Of a DNA stretch of 64,000 nt, positions 36,699 through 44,750 are shown in pieces. The number at the start of each line of letters is the position of its first letter. Positions within the stretch are counted from its first letter, which is position 1. A program made the position numbers and the translations under genes. The notes under the pieces are model-generated. The model saw only the letters and a program-made list of their open reading frames with translations, was not told where the DNA came from and made no database searches. The DNA is from Pseudonocardia autotrophica (GTDB lineage Bacteria; Actinomycetota; Actinomycetes; Mycobacteriales; Pseudonocardiaceae), in NCBI RefSeq assembly GCF_003945385.1, contig NZ_AP018921.1:186001-250000 (forward strand), in the 5' to 3' direction.

Positions 36699-37367
36699 CT
36701 ACATCAGGTCGTCGGCATGGACCGTGCCGAGGAGCCGGCCATCCGGGTCGGTCACGATCGCGTAGGCATGGCCCTTGTCGACGAGGTGCGCCCGCACCGC
36801 GTCCACGGGCTCGTGCGGGCGAAGCGTGGACGGTCCGGCTTCCATCACTTCTGCCGTCACGGCGTTGGCGTCGGCATGGTCGAGGTGGGTGCCGCGGAGT
36901 CGGCCGAGCAGGACGCGGTCGGCGGTGGTGACCAGCGCGAAGCTGTGCGGCGACGCCGCCACGCAGGCGCGCACATCCGCGATCGGCTCGTCGGGAGCGG
37001 CGGTGACGACCTCGTCGCGTAGATGCCTGCCGATGAGCGGGGCGCCGGCGTCGGTGCCCTCGACGGGCAGGTTGCGGGCGAGCCAGTCGACCTTGCCCGG
37101 CATGTAGTCGTAGACCTGGCTGAACCCGAGGGTGTCGAGCCGGCACGCGGCTCGTGGGCTCATGTCTCAAAGGCCGTCCCAGCAGTAGACGACGACGGGG
37201 CAGCCGCGGTCGAGGTCTGTGGTGGTGGCGGCGTCGAGCGTCTTGAGCGGGATGTTGACCGCGCCGGGCAGGTGCATCTCGGCGTACTCCTCGACCGGGA
37301 GCACCTCGACCAGCTGCGTCCCCTGGTCGAGCAGTCGGCGCAGCTCCGGATAGCCGATCGTGGTCAC
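36699..37367 (-). CDS. Rhodanese-CBS protein with in-frame UGA (possible selenoprotein), 222 aa if read through
   Basis: From GTG 37367 the frame encodes a rhodanese domain (YPELRRLLDQG, HLPGAVNIPLKTLDA, PVVVYCWDGL), then a TGA at 37169-37167 as codon 67, then without a frame change DMSPRAACRLDTLGFSQVYDY and two CBS motifs (DRVLLGRLRGTHLD, HAYAIVTDPDGRLLGTV). From memory, related proteins have Cys at the TGA position. A GC-rich hairpin begins 12 bases after it (37154-37136). If UGA terminates, an ATG six bases on (37163) could restart the second part. The start overlaps a 22-codon ORF. The product would be a sulfurtransferase with a regulatory domain. Confidence 0.7.
37136..37154 (-). promoter_or_regulatory. 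Candidate bacterial SECIS hairpin after the in-frame UGA
   Basis: Arms CGAGCCG (37154-37148) and CGGCUCG (37142-37136) enclose loop CGUGC. The stem starts 12 bases after the UGA and the loop 19 bases after. Bacterial SECIS elements need a stem-loop directly downstream of UGA with a G near the start of a small loop, which this satisfies. GC-rich DNA makes chance hairpins common. Confidence 0.35.
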
Positions 37368-37432
37368 CGCGAGCCACCCGACGCCGCCGCGGCCAGGTCC
37401 TCTGCGGCCTCCGCGGCTGTCGTCCTCAGCAT
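37364..37432 (-). CDS. 22-aa ORF between thioredoxin-like and rhodanese genes
   Basis: ATG 37432 overlaps the stop of the thioredoxin-like gene (TGATG) and the ORF ends with TGA overlapping GTG 37367 of the rhodanese gene. The peptide is MLRTTAAEAAEDLAAAASGG plus two residues. It may serve only to couple translation across the gap. Confidence 0.35.
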   Translation of the reverse strand: MLRTTAAEAAEDLAAAASGGSR

Positions 37433-37782
37433 CAACACGTCCCTTCTGGTGCTCGTTCGTTGTCAGCCACCGCTCCCATCGACCGGAGCAGCGCCAGCAC
37501 CCAATCATCCGGCGGCATGCCGCTGACCCCACTCGGGCCGCGGTAGAGACGGCAGCTCAGTCCGTAGTCCCGCCGGGCGTCCGCGCCGGGGTCCACATCG
37601 CGGCGGTCGACACGGACCGTCGGCGAGCCGAGGAACCGCTCGCGCTGCGCCTCCTCCGCGTCGGCGACCATTCGCACCCGGACCGGGTCGGACACGCCGG
37701 CCTCGGCGACGAGCCGTCGCAAACGCGGCAGATACTCCTCGGCGTGCGGGCACCCCTCGGTGTGCAGCATTTCCACGATCAT
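37432..37782 (-). CDS. Thioredoxin-fold protein of a mercury operon, 116 aa
   Basis: It begins MIVEMLHTEGCPHAEEYLPRLR, a thioredoxin-like strand and helix with a single active-site Cys (GCPHA). FLGSPTVRVDRRDVDPGA is the cis-Pro region, followed by a Cys in YGLSCRLY. Proteins of this type accompany organomercurial lyases in actinobacteria, where a thiol carrier role is likely. ATG 37782 overlaps the merB-like stop by ATGA. Confidence 0.7.
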   Translation of the reverse strand: MIVEMLHTEGCPHAEEYLPRLRRLVAEAGVSDPVRVRMVADAEEAQRERFLGSPTVRVDRRDVDPGADARRDYGLSCRLYRGPSGVSGMPPDDWVLALLRSMGAVADNERAPEGTC

Positions 37783-38477
37783 GCGCGAACCTCCGTCCGT
37801 GGCGAGACGTCCAGCCCACGCTCGCCGGCCAGCAGCGGCCCGAACGACCACTCGGCGATCTCGACAGCCCGGGCTTGGTCGAGCACAAGCCCGGTCAGCT
37901 CCGGGTGGGACCGCAGGTACGCCTCGGCCCGCTCCCGCTTCCAGTGGAACGCGATCGCCGGGCACAGGCAGTCGGCGGCCGGACCGCACCCGCGGGTCTG
38001 CGCCAGCAGGATGACTGTCTGCTCCGGCGACCAGTACCAGGTCCCGCCGCGGCGTTCGACGCGGACCGGCCGCCCGTCACCCGGATCCGCCGACTCAATG
38101 ACGCCGTCCCGGCCGGTCATCAGCGGTATGCCCAGCGCGTCGAGCGCGCACATCGCGTGCACCGGCGCCCCGCCAGCGAGGCGCACCACGTGTCCCGTCG
38201 GAACCCCGGAGAACGGGTAAGCCACAGCGACACATCCGTCGTCCAGGTGCACCAGATCCACCTCATCGAGCCGGCTGAACGCCTCCGCCAGGTCGCCGCC
38301 CTCCGGGTGCACGAGGTCGTCGCGGTGCGGTGCCTGCCCGGTCGCCAGGAACGCGCGCAGCACCGTGCGGTGCACCTGCCGGGTCGTCGTGGTCAAGCCC
38401 GCCTGCCGGGCGGCGACTCCGCCCCGCCCGGTCTCGCACAACGACGTGACCCGCAGCGGCCCCTCGGCGCTGTTCAC
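37779..38477 (-). CDS. merB: Organomercurial lyase-like protein, 232 aa
   Basis: The N-terminal part is a winged helix (VHRTVLRAFLATGQAPHRDDL). The C-terminal alkylmercury-lyase domain has the catalytic Cys and Asp in PVHAMCALDALGI and a second Cys region RGCGPAADCLCPAIAFH, as MerB uses two Cys and an Asp to break the carbon-mercury bond. GTG 38477 overlaps the merR stop (GTGA). No merA reductase or merT/merP transporter is in the window, so Hg(II) released would have to be handled by other means. Confidence 0.8.
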   Translation of the reverse strand: MNSAEGPLRVTSLCETGRGGVAARQAGLTTTTRQVHRTVLRAFLATGQAPHRDDLVHPEGGDLAEAFSRLDEVDLVHLDDGCVAVAYPFSGVPTGHVVRLAGGAPVHAMCALDALGIPLMTGRDGVIESADPGDGRPVRVERRGGTWYWSPEQTVILLAQTRGCGPAADCLCPAIAFHWKRERAEAYLRSHPELTGLVLDQARAVEIAEWSFGPLLAGERGLDVSPRTEVRA

Positions 38478-38881
38478 GGTCGTTCCTCCTCCGCGCTGCC
38501 GATCTCGATGAGGATCGGGCATTCCCGCCGGTCCCGCGGCTGCTCGCAGGTCTGCACCAGCCGGGCCAGCCCCGACCGCATCGCCCGCAGGTCCGCGATC
38601 CGGGCATCCAGGTCCCTGATCTTCGCTGTCGCCAGCTCGCGGGCGGCGTCGCAGCTCTGCGGGCCGCCATCGGCCAGATGCAACAACGACTCCACGTCGT
38701 CGAGGGTGAAGCCGAGATCCTGAGCCCGCTTGATGAACCGCACCAGCCGCACCGCCTGCGGGCCGTACGCCCGGTAGCCCGACGCCGAGCGCTCCGGCTC
38801 CGGCAACAACCCCCGGCGCTCGTAGTACCGCAGCGTCTGCGGGTTCACCCGCGCCCGCGCGGCCACCTCGCTCGTCCGCAT
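38474..38881 (-). CDS. merR: MerR-family mercury-type regulator, 135 aa
   Basis: The winged HTH is standard (MRTSEVAARARVNPQTLRYYERRGLL) with the dimerisation helix after residue 80. Cysteines in GGPQSCDAARE, LVQTCEQPRD and RRECPILIEI occupy the three positions that bind Hg(II) in MerR. It is the first gene of its own operon and would twist the promoter at 38889-38919 when mercury binds. ATG 38881 follows that promoter directly, so the mRNA may be leaderless. Confidence 0.85.
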   Translation of the reverse strand: MRTSEVAARARVNPQTLRYYERRGLLPEPERSASGYRAYGPQAVRLVRFIKRAQDLGFTLDDVESLLHLADGGPQSCDAARELATAKIRDLDARIADLRAMRSGLARLVQTCEQPRDRRECPILIEIGSAEEERP

Positions 38882-38888
38882 GCGTCCA

Positions 38889-38919
38889 GGATGAACCCTG
38901 TACCGCGGTACCAGGTCAA
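38889..38919 (-). promoter_or_regulatory. MerR-type promoter of the organomercury operon
   Basis: TTGACC (38919-38914) is followed by a 19-base spacer containing the dyad TGGTACCGCGGTACAGGG and then TCATCC (38894-38889). The long spacer with a dyad between the boxes is the hallmark of MerR-activated promoters. Bases 38920-39217 beyond it show no gene. Confidence 0.6.
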
Positions 38920-39319
38920 GCCGACCGCCGCCGCATCGGCCGGGGGCCCCTCAGCCGACGGTTGGGGTGGGGATGACGACACCGACGGTGCCGTCGACGC
39001 CGTCCGCGAATCACTGGTCATCGGCGTCCTATAACGCCACATACCGCTGAAGAAGCAACGCCGCCAAGCGCTCGCGGCCACACTCATGGCGCGTGGTTGA
39101 CCGGCGGGAATGCCGGTAGGGGTTCCTCAACCGGACACCGCGGAGGCGCCAAGCGGGAGACCATTCCCAGCGCTCGTGCGACGTTGCGAGCGCTTTGGGG
39201 CTGTGCTCCCGGCCTTAGAGCGTCCGGCAAATGAGGTCGCCGCGTGTCGTTGCAGGTAGAGGCACGGACCCAGAAGTGATCATGGGATTGCTGAAGTCCT
39301 GTGATCGCCTGGAGGGTCC

Positions 39320-40177
39320 GTGCCTCTGTTGCCAGCATCCCTGATCGAGCCGCTGTGGGTCGAGTTCGCTGACCTGATCGGGTCCGAACGACGGCCCGAG
39401 TTCTCCCCGACCCATCCGTGGGGCTGTCATCGTCGCCGGATCCCGGACCGGGTCGTGTTCGAACACGTGCTCGCCGCGCTGGTGCACGGCAGCGGCTACG
39501 AACGCCTCGCCTCACCGGGCTGCTCGGACCGCACCATCCGCCGCCGCCTTGACGACTGGGCCCGGGCCGGCGTCGGTCGAGAAACGCTGCGCCAGGCCCT
39601 GGCCGGCTACGACCAGATGATCGGACTCGACCTCGATGACCTGTCCGTGGACGGGTCGATCACCAAGTCCCCGTGCGGCGGTGAGGTATCCGGGCGCAGC
39701 CCGGTTGACCGGGGCAAACAGGGCACCAAACGCTCGGTGGCCGGCGCCGGGAACGGGATCCCGCTGCACCTGGTCGCCGCCCGCGCCAATGATCACGACT
39801 CGCCGTTGCTCGAACCCACCCTGGCCGGGGTTTGCGACATGATCGGTCCGTTGCCCGATCTGCCGGGCATGCATCTGGACCGGGGCTACGACTCGGCCAA
39901 GACTCGCGACCTGCTCGAGGTCCTCGGCTATGACGCCCACATCGCGCTCAAGGGCGAACCCGCCCCGATCCAGGCTGGGCGGCGGTGGCCGGTCGAGCGC
40001 TTGCACGCGTGGATGAACGGGTTCGGCAAGCTGCGCCGGTTCACCGACAAGCGCCGCGACATCGCCGAGTTCTACCTCAACCTCGCCGCCGCGTTGACCG
40101 TGATCCGCCGCCTGATCAACCGCGCACGCGTGCTCTACCGCTGGCCCACCCGGCCGACCACCCGCCGACTCCGCTGA
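39320..40177 (+). CDS. IS5-family transposase, 285 aa
   Basis: GGAGG precedes GTG 39320. The N-terminal DUF4096-like part (HPWGCHRRRIPDRVVFEHVL) is followed by the DDE core: DLSVDGSITKSP, HLDRGYDSAKTRD and WPVERLHAWMNGFGKLRR (the YREK-like Glu region). The length and motifs fit the IS427 subgroup. The frame is intact although the element's right end is displaced by nested insertions. Confidence 0.9.
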   Translation: MPLLPASLIEPLWVEFADLIGSERRPEFSPTHPWGCHRRRIPDRVVFEHVLAALVHGSGYERLASPGCSDRTIRRRLDDWARAGVGRETLRQALAGYDQMIGLDLDDLSVDGSITKSPCGGEVSGRSPVDRGKQGTKRSVAGAGNGIPLHLVAARANDHDSPLLEPTLAGVCDMIGPLPDLPGMHLDRGYDSAKTRDLLEVLGYDAHIALKGEPAPIQAGRRWPVERLHAWMNGFGKLRRFTDKRRDIAEFYLNLAAALTVIRRLINRARVLYRWPTRPTTRRLR

Positions 40178-40212
40178 ACATCATTTTGAACCGCCCCGGC
40201 GTGTCCGGAGGC

Positions 40213-41160
40213 TCATGGGGTTGTGTGGCCGGCCTCGGTGAGGGCGGCGTGTTGACGGTAGTGGGCCGCTTCGAGTTCGGCGGGTGGGATGTCGCCGCAG
40301 GCCTCGAACAGCCGGCGGTGGTTGAACCAGTCGACCCATTCCAGGGTGGCGATCTCGACCTGCTCGACGGTCCGCCACGGCCCCCGCGGTTTGATCAGCT
40401 CGGTCTTGAACAGCCCGATCACCGACTCGGCCAGGGCGTTGTCATAGGCGTCGCCGACCGATCCGACCGACGGGTCGATGCCGGCGGCGGCGAGGCGCTC
40501 GGTGTAGGCGATCGAGGTGTATTGCGACCCGGCGTCGTGATGACAGATCAACCCGGACAGGTCCTCGACGCCTTCGCGTTGACGGGTCCACACGGCCTGC
40601 TCCAGCGCGTCGAGCACCAGCTCGGTGCGCATCGTCGTGGCGGCGCGCCAGCCCAGGATGCGGCGGGCGTAGGCGTCGAGGACGAAGGCCACGTAGACCA
40701 TCCCCGCCCAGGTCGGGACATAGGTGAAGTCCGCGACCCAGGTGCGGTTCGGGGCCGGCGGGTCGAACCGTCGCTCCACCAGGTCCGCCGGGCGCGGCGC
40801 GGCCGCGTCCGCGACGGTGGTGCGGACCCGGCGACCACGACGGGCACCGACCAGGCCCAGCTCGCCCATCAGCCGCTCCACCGTGCAACGGGCCACCGCG
40901 ATGCCTTCGCGGTTGAGCGCGAGCCACACCTTCCGGGCGCCGTAGACGCCGTAGTTCTGGGCGTGCACCCGGGCGATGTCGACCTTGAGCTGATCATCAC
41001 GCAGCGCCCGCTTGCACGGCTGCGCCTTCGCGGCGCGAGCGGCGTAGTAGGTCGATGGGGCGATCGGGCAGCCGTGCTCGGAGAGCACTCTGCAGATCGG
41101 CTCGACTCCCCACCGCAACCCGCCCGCGTCCTGCTCGGCGTGGGCGGCGATGAACCTCAC
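40213..41160 (-). CDS. IS3-family transposase OrfB, 315 aa
   Basis: The integrase core carries Asp in WVADFTYVP, Asp in CHHDAGSQY and Glu in DNALAESVIGLFKTEL; the YGARKVWLALNREGI helix block precedes it. The GTG start at 41160 was once reached by frameshifting from orfA; IS30 insertion now separates the two. It is similar in kind to the OrfB at 4846-5766 but a distinct sequence. Confidence 0.9.
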   Translation of the reverse strand: MRFIAAHAEQDAGGLRWGVEPICRVLSEHGCPIAPSTYYAARAAKAQPCKRALRDDQLKVDIARVHAQNYGVYGARKVWLALNREGIAVARCTVERLMGELGLVGARRGRRVRTTVADAAAPRPADLVERRFDPPAPNRTWVADFTYVPTWAGMVYVAFVLDAYARRILGWRAATTMRTELVLDALEQAVWTRQREGVEDLSGLICHHDAGSQYTSIAYTERLAAAGIDPSVGSVGDAYDNALAESVIGLFKTELIKPRGPWRTVEQVEIATLEWVDWFNHRRLFEACGDIPPAELEAAHYRQHAALTEAGHTTP

Positions 41161-41204
41161 GAGCGTGTCGAGGGCCGGTCGAGCTCGGCCGCGAAGAAAG
41201 CCGA

Positions 41205-42427
41205 CTTGGACTCAACCGGTCAGCGCAACACCGTGATAAATGATCATGGTGGAGGTGGTGGCGGTGGCGAAGTTGGGTCGTCCGGGGATGTCGGACGAGG
41301 ACAGGCAGCAGCTGTGGGACCGCTGGGCGCGTGGGGAGTCGATCTCCCAGATCGCGCGGGCCATCCTGCGCCCGCCCGGTTCGGTGTTCACCGTGCTGAA
41401 GGGCACCGGCGGGTATGTGCCTGCGCCGCGGCGGCGCCGTGAGGGTTCGCTGACCCTCGCTGAGCGGGAGGAGATCTCTCGTGGCCTGGCGCGTGAGGAG
41501 TCGATGCGCACGATCGCCGCCCGCCTCGGCCGCTCCCCGTCGACGATCAGCCGTGAGATCGGCCGGAACAAGGGGCCGCGCAAGTACCGGGCCGTGGACG
41601 CGGAGGACCAGGCCTGGCGGCGGGCCCGGCGCCCGAAGCTGTGCCTTCTGGCGCGCAACGAGCGGCTGCGCCGCTTCGTGTCGGGCAAGCTCGGGGTGGA
41701 CTGGTCCCCGGAGCAGATCGCCGGGTACCTGCGCAAGCACCACGAGCCGGGATCGGGGATGCGGGTGTCACACGAGACGATCTACAAGTCGCTGTTCGTG
41801 CAGGCCCGCGGCGTGCTGGCCAAGAACCTGCAACGCCACCTGCGGTCGGGGCGGCCGATCCGGCGCAACGTGCACAACACCGTGACCGGGCAGTGGCGCT
41901 CCCAGATCACCGACGCGGTCTCCATCCGTCACCGGCCCGCCGAGGTCGCCGACCGAGCCGTGCCCGGGCACTGGGAGGGCGACCTGCTCATTGGTCGTGG
42001 GCAGACTCAGATCGCCACCGTGGTCGAGCGCTCCACTCGGTTCACGGTGCTCGTCGCACTGTCCGGCAAGGACATGCGCTCGGTGACCCATGGCCTGTCG
42101 ACGGTGATGACACGGCTGCCCGCGCAGGTGCTCAAGTCCCTGACCTGGGACCGCGGGATGGAGCTGGCCGGGCACAAGACCGTCAGCGCGAACACCGGCC
42201 TGCAGGTCTACTTCGCCGACCCCGCAAGCCCCTGGCAGCGCGGCACGAACGAGAACACCAATCGCCTTCTGCGCCAGTACTTCCCGAAGGGCACGCGCAT
42301 CGACTTCTCTCAGGACGACCTCGACCAGGTCGCCCATCAGCTGAACACGAGGCCGCGCAAGACCCTCGACTTCGACACCCCGGCCGATAGAATCGCGGCA
42401 CTGTTGCGCTGACCGGTTGAGTCCAAG
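41205..42427. mobile_element. IS30-family element, innermost of three nested elements
   Basis: Perfect inverted ends CTTGGACTCAACCGGTCAGC extend to 25 bases (41205-41229 and 42403-42427), flanked by the 2-bp duplication GA. The length is 1,223 bp. It is the youngest insertion of the nest. Confidence 0.9.
41240..42412 (+). CDS. IS30-family transposase, 390 aa
   Basis: The N-terminal HTH_38 domain (REEISRGLAREESMRTIAARL) is followed by SPSTISREIGRN and a DDE core with HWEGDLLIG, LTWDRGMELA and GTNENTNRLLRQYFPKG, the classical IS30 end motif. The frame is complete from 41240 to the right terminal repeat. The protein's start is near the left end, as usual. Confidence 0.92.
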   Translation: MIMVEVVAVAKLGRPGMSDEDRQQLWDRWARGESISQIARAILRPPGSVFTVLKGTGGYVPAPRRRREGSLTLAEREEISRGLAREESMRTIAARLGRSPSTISREIGRNKGPRKYRAVDAEDQAWRRARRPKLCLLARNERLRRFVSGKLGVDWSPEQIAGYLRKHHEPGSGMRVSHETIYKSLFVQARGVLAKNLQRHLRSGRPIRRNVHNTVTGQWRSQITDAVSIRHRPAEVADRAVPGHWEGDLLIGRGQTQIATVVERSTRFTVLVALSGKDMRSVTHGLSTVMTRLPAQVLKSLTWDRGMELAGHKTVSANTGLQVYFADPASPWQRGTNENTNRLLRQYFPKGTRIDFSQDDLDQVAHQLNTRPRKTLDFDTPADRIAALLR

Positions 42428-42782
42428 GACGCCGCTTTCAGGATCTCATTCGCCCGGCGCAGCTCGGCCACCTCACGCTTGAGCCGCTTGATCTCCGCGG
42501 ACTCCTCCGTGCTCCCGCCCGGTCGCTGGCCCTGGTCGATCTCGGCCTGGCGGACCCACTTGCGCACCGTCTCCGCCGTCCCAACGCCGAGTTTCTGCGC
42601 GACCGCGCCGATCGCGGCCCACTGCGAGTCGTAGTTCGGGGTCACCTCGGCAACCATCCGGACCGCCCGCTCACGAAGCTCCCGCGGGTAGGGCTGGGCG
42701 CGATAGGTCATGACTCCATCTCCTCAGAAGATCGAGTCTCCCGACACACCGGGGCGGTTCATTTGCCGGACGCTCTTAACCC

Positions 42783-42813
42783 TTGACCTTCGAGTCGGGT
42801 AGCGGGTTTAGCG
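42783..42813 (+). promoter_or_regulatory. MerR-type promoter upstream of the second merR
   Basis: TTGACC (42783-42788) and TTAGCG (42808-42813) are 19 bases apart, the long spacing used by MerR regulators. The IS5 element ends only seven bases upstream of the -35 box but leaves the promoter complete. Confidence 0.55.
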
Positions 42814-42822
42814 TTCGGGATC

Positions 42823-43710
42823 GTGGACGGGCTGAAGGTTTCCCAGTTGGCCGAGCACGCCGGGGTGCCGGCGACGACGTTGCGGTACTACGAGCAGCAG
42901 GGGCTGCTCACGCCGCGGCGCTCGGCGTCGGGGTATCGACTTTTCGACGACGAGGCCCTCGATCAACTGCGGTTCATCGCCACGGCCAAGGGCTTGGGGC
43001 TCTCCCTCGACGACATCCGGATTCTGCTGCGTCCGTGGCAGCGCGAGGGCTGCCGGGAGGTGCAGCGGACGCTGGCGCCGATGCTCGCCCGGCGCTGCGC
43101 CGAGGCCCGCGAGCAGATCACCGCGCTGCAGGAGTTCACCGCCCGCCTCGACGACGCCCGCCGCGTACTCGACGGGATCGACCGCGAGGGCCCCTGCGAC
43201 GCCTCCTGCACCTTCCTGACCCGCGCGCAGGACACCGCCCCGGGCCACTCCGCCACCGCCGGACCGCCCCGACCGATCCCCGGCCCGCGAGCGGCTGCGG
43301 GACCGATCCCGTCGCCCGCGCCGGCGGCGCTCGAGGTCCCCGACAGCGCCGGGGCGGCGTGTTCGTTGCCGGCGCCGAGCTGGCGGGGCCGGTGGGCCCG
43401 CTGGTCGCGGTTGCTCGTGCACGCCACGAGCCGTGAGCGCCTGGCCGACCGGGTACAGGTCGGCTTCGACCCGGCGGTGCTCGAGGACGGCGGCGCAGGT
43501 GAGCTGGCCGCGCTGGTCCGCGCCGAGCAAGACTGCTGCCCGAGCCTGGCCATGTCTCTGACCATCGGACCCGGAGTCGTCGTCGAGGTACGCGTACCCG
43601 ACGACGAGGCCGCCGAGGTCGCCACAAGCCTGTTCGGGCCTGTCCCCGTCAGCCAGGGGCCGGCGACCGCGGCGACGGTTGCCACGATGACGGGTGGGGG
43701 CCGCTCGTGA
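42823..43710 (+). CDS. MerR-family metal regulator with a C-terminal extra domain, 295 aa
   Basis: The N-terminal 120 residues are a complete MerR (LKVSQLAEHAGVPATTLRYYEQQG, dimer helix, metal-loop Cys in REGCREVQR and GPCDASCTF). A Pro/Ala-rich linker leads to an extra domain from about residue 185 (RLADRVQVGFDPAVL, RAEQDCCPSLAMSLTIGPGVVVEVR), also Cys-rich. GTG 42823 follows the promoter closely. The stop overlaps the ACR3-like gene (GTGA). The extra domain may sense or buffer metalloid. Confidence 0.75.
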   Translation: MDGLKVSQLAEHAGVPATTLRYYEQQGLLTPRRSASGYRLFDDEALDQLRFIATAKGLGLSLDDIRILLRPWQREGCREVQRTLAPMLARRCAEAREQITALQEFTARLDDARRVLDGIDREGPCDASCTFLTRAQDTAPGHSATAGPPRPIPGPRAAAGPIPSPAPAALEVPDSAGAACSLPAPSWRGRWARWSRLLVHATSRERLADRVQVGFDPAVLEDGGAGELAALVRAEQDCCPSLAMSLTIGPGVVVEVRVPDDEAAEVATSLFGPVPVSQGPATAATVATMTGGGRS

Positions 43711-44750
43711 GCGTCGAGACCGTCGTGGCGTGGTGGGAACGACACCAGATCCCGATCTACCTCACCGGGCTGGCTGTCGGTGCAGTGATCGGGGTGCTGC
43801 TCCCCGAGTCGACCGCGGCCGCGGTCGAGGTTGCGATCTACCCCGTGCTCGGACTGCTGCTCTACGCCACGTTCCTGCAGGTCCCGTTCGCCCAGATCAC
43901 CCGCTCGCTGCGCGACGGGCGCTTCGTCACCGCGGCGCTGGTCCTCAACTTCGTACTCGTCCCGGTGCTGGTGGCCGCCGCGATCCTGCCGCTGGGGCTC
44001 GAGCGGGCGGTGCTGTTCGGGGTGCTGCTGGTGTTGCTGACCCCGTGCATCGACTACGTCATCGTGTTCTGCGGTCTGGCCGGCGGCGACGAACGCCGAC
44101 TGCTGGCGATCTCCCCGCTGCTCATGCTCGCCCAGATCGTCGTGCTGCCCCTGTTTGTGCTCGTCGCCGTGGGCCCGGACCTGGTAGGTGCGATCGAGCC
44201 CGGCCCGTTCTTGGACGCCTTCGGGCTGCTCATCGCCGCCCCATTGGTACTGGCCTGGGTCACCGGGCGGCTGCGCGGACGCTTCCGCGCCGTCGCCGTG
44301 ACCGAGCGGGCCGCGACCGCGGCCATGGTGCCGTTGATGACCCTGACCCTCGCTGTCGTGGTCACCAGCCAGGTTCCCACCCTGTCCGGGCAACTCGGCG
44401 CGATCGTGCCGGTGCTGCCGATCTACGTCGGATTCCTGGTGGTCATGGCCGCCGTGGGGATCGCGACCGCCCGCGCGTTCCGCTTCGACGTGCCCGCGAC
44501 ACGGGCGTTGGTGTTCAGCGGCGCCACGCGGAACTCGCTGGTGGTGCTACCCCTCGCGCTCGCTCTCCCACCGATGTTCGCGGTCACCCCGGCGGTCGTG
44601 ATCGCCCAAACCCTGGTCGAGCTGATCGGTATGGTCGTATTCGTCCGTTTTCTGCCCCGCCTGATCCCCCAGCGGGCCCCCGCACCCACAGCACCGTCAG
44701 GGCAGGCCACTACGACACGCCGCACCGACGACCGCGAGGAGTCGCCGTGA
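43707..44750 (+). CDS. Arsenic-resistance-type transporter (ACR3/bile-acid:Na symporter fold), 347 aa
   Basis: The protein has about ten membrane helices. PCIDYVIVFCGLAGGDERRLLA and VFSGATRNSLVVLPLALAL match the unwound-helix motifs of the BART superfamily, including ACR3 arsenite exporters. It is clearly different from the ACR3 at 47998-49158. The hydrophilic tail ends in Arg/Asp. It is translationally coupled to the upstream merR and the downstream ferredoxin. Confidence 0.75.
   Translation: MSVETVVAWWERHQIPIYLTGLAVGAVIGVLLPESTAAAVEVAIYPVLGLLLYATFLQVPFAQITRSLRDGRFVTAALVLNFVLVPVLVAAAILPLGLERAVLFGVLLVLLTPCIDYVIVFCGLAGGDERRLLAISPLLMLAQIVVLPLFVLVAVGPDLVGAIEPGPFLDAFGLLIAAPLVLAWVTGRLRGRFRAVAVTERAATAAMVPLMTLTLAVVVTSQVPTLSGQLGAIVPVLPIYVGFLVVMAAVGIATARAFRFDVPATRALVFSGATRNSLVVLPLALALPPMFAVTPAVVIAQTLVELIGMVVFVRFLPRLIPQRAPAPTAPSGQATTTRRTDDREESP

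Larger units (their letters stand above)
41161..42711 (-). pseudogene. IS3 orfA split by IS30
   Basis: The 5' part from ATG 42711 (YPRELRERAVRMVAEVTPNY, VRKWVRQAEIDQGQRPGG, LKREVAELRRANEILKAAS) is followed at 42427 by the IS30 end. The 3' part ([16 protein letters not shown]) lies at 41161-41202. Removing IS30 and one TC duplication restores the usual [16 protein letters not shown] sequence. In its present form translation runs into IS30 and stops at 42337. Confidence 0.85.
40187..42761. mobile_element. IS3-family element nested in IS5, itself interrupted by IS30
   Basis: Both ends read TGAACCGCCCCGG inward (40187 and complement of 42761). The 3-bp duplication TTT (40184-40186, 42762-42764) is present. 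Without IS30 it is about 1.35 kb. Its orfA is cut by the IS30 element, so it cannot transpose alone. Confidence 0.9.
39218..42775. mobile_element. IS5-family element carrying nested IS3 and IS30
   Basis: Ends GAGCGTCCGGCAAATGA (39218) and its complement near 42762-42775 pair with each other, and the flanking TTA (39215-39217, 42776-42778) is the target duplication. The IS5 body is 39218-40186 plus the last 11 bases 42765-42775, about 980 bp. It was cut near its right end by the IS3 element, leaving the transposase gene intact. Confidence 0.88.

Noticed and set aside
37167..37169. Treating the rhodanese and CBS parts as two normal genes
   Set aside because: The second part would start in the middle of the rhodanese fold (after the catalytic Cys loop) and the frame is continuous across the UGA, so one interrupted or recoded gene fits better.
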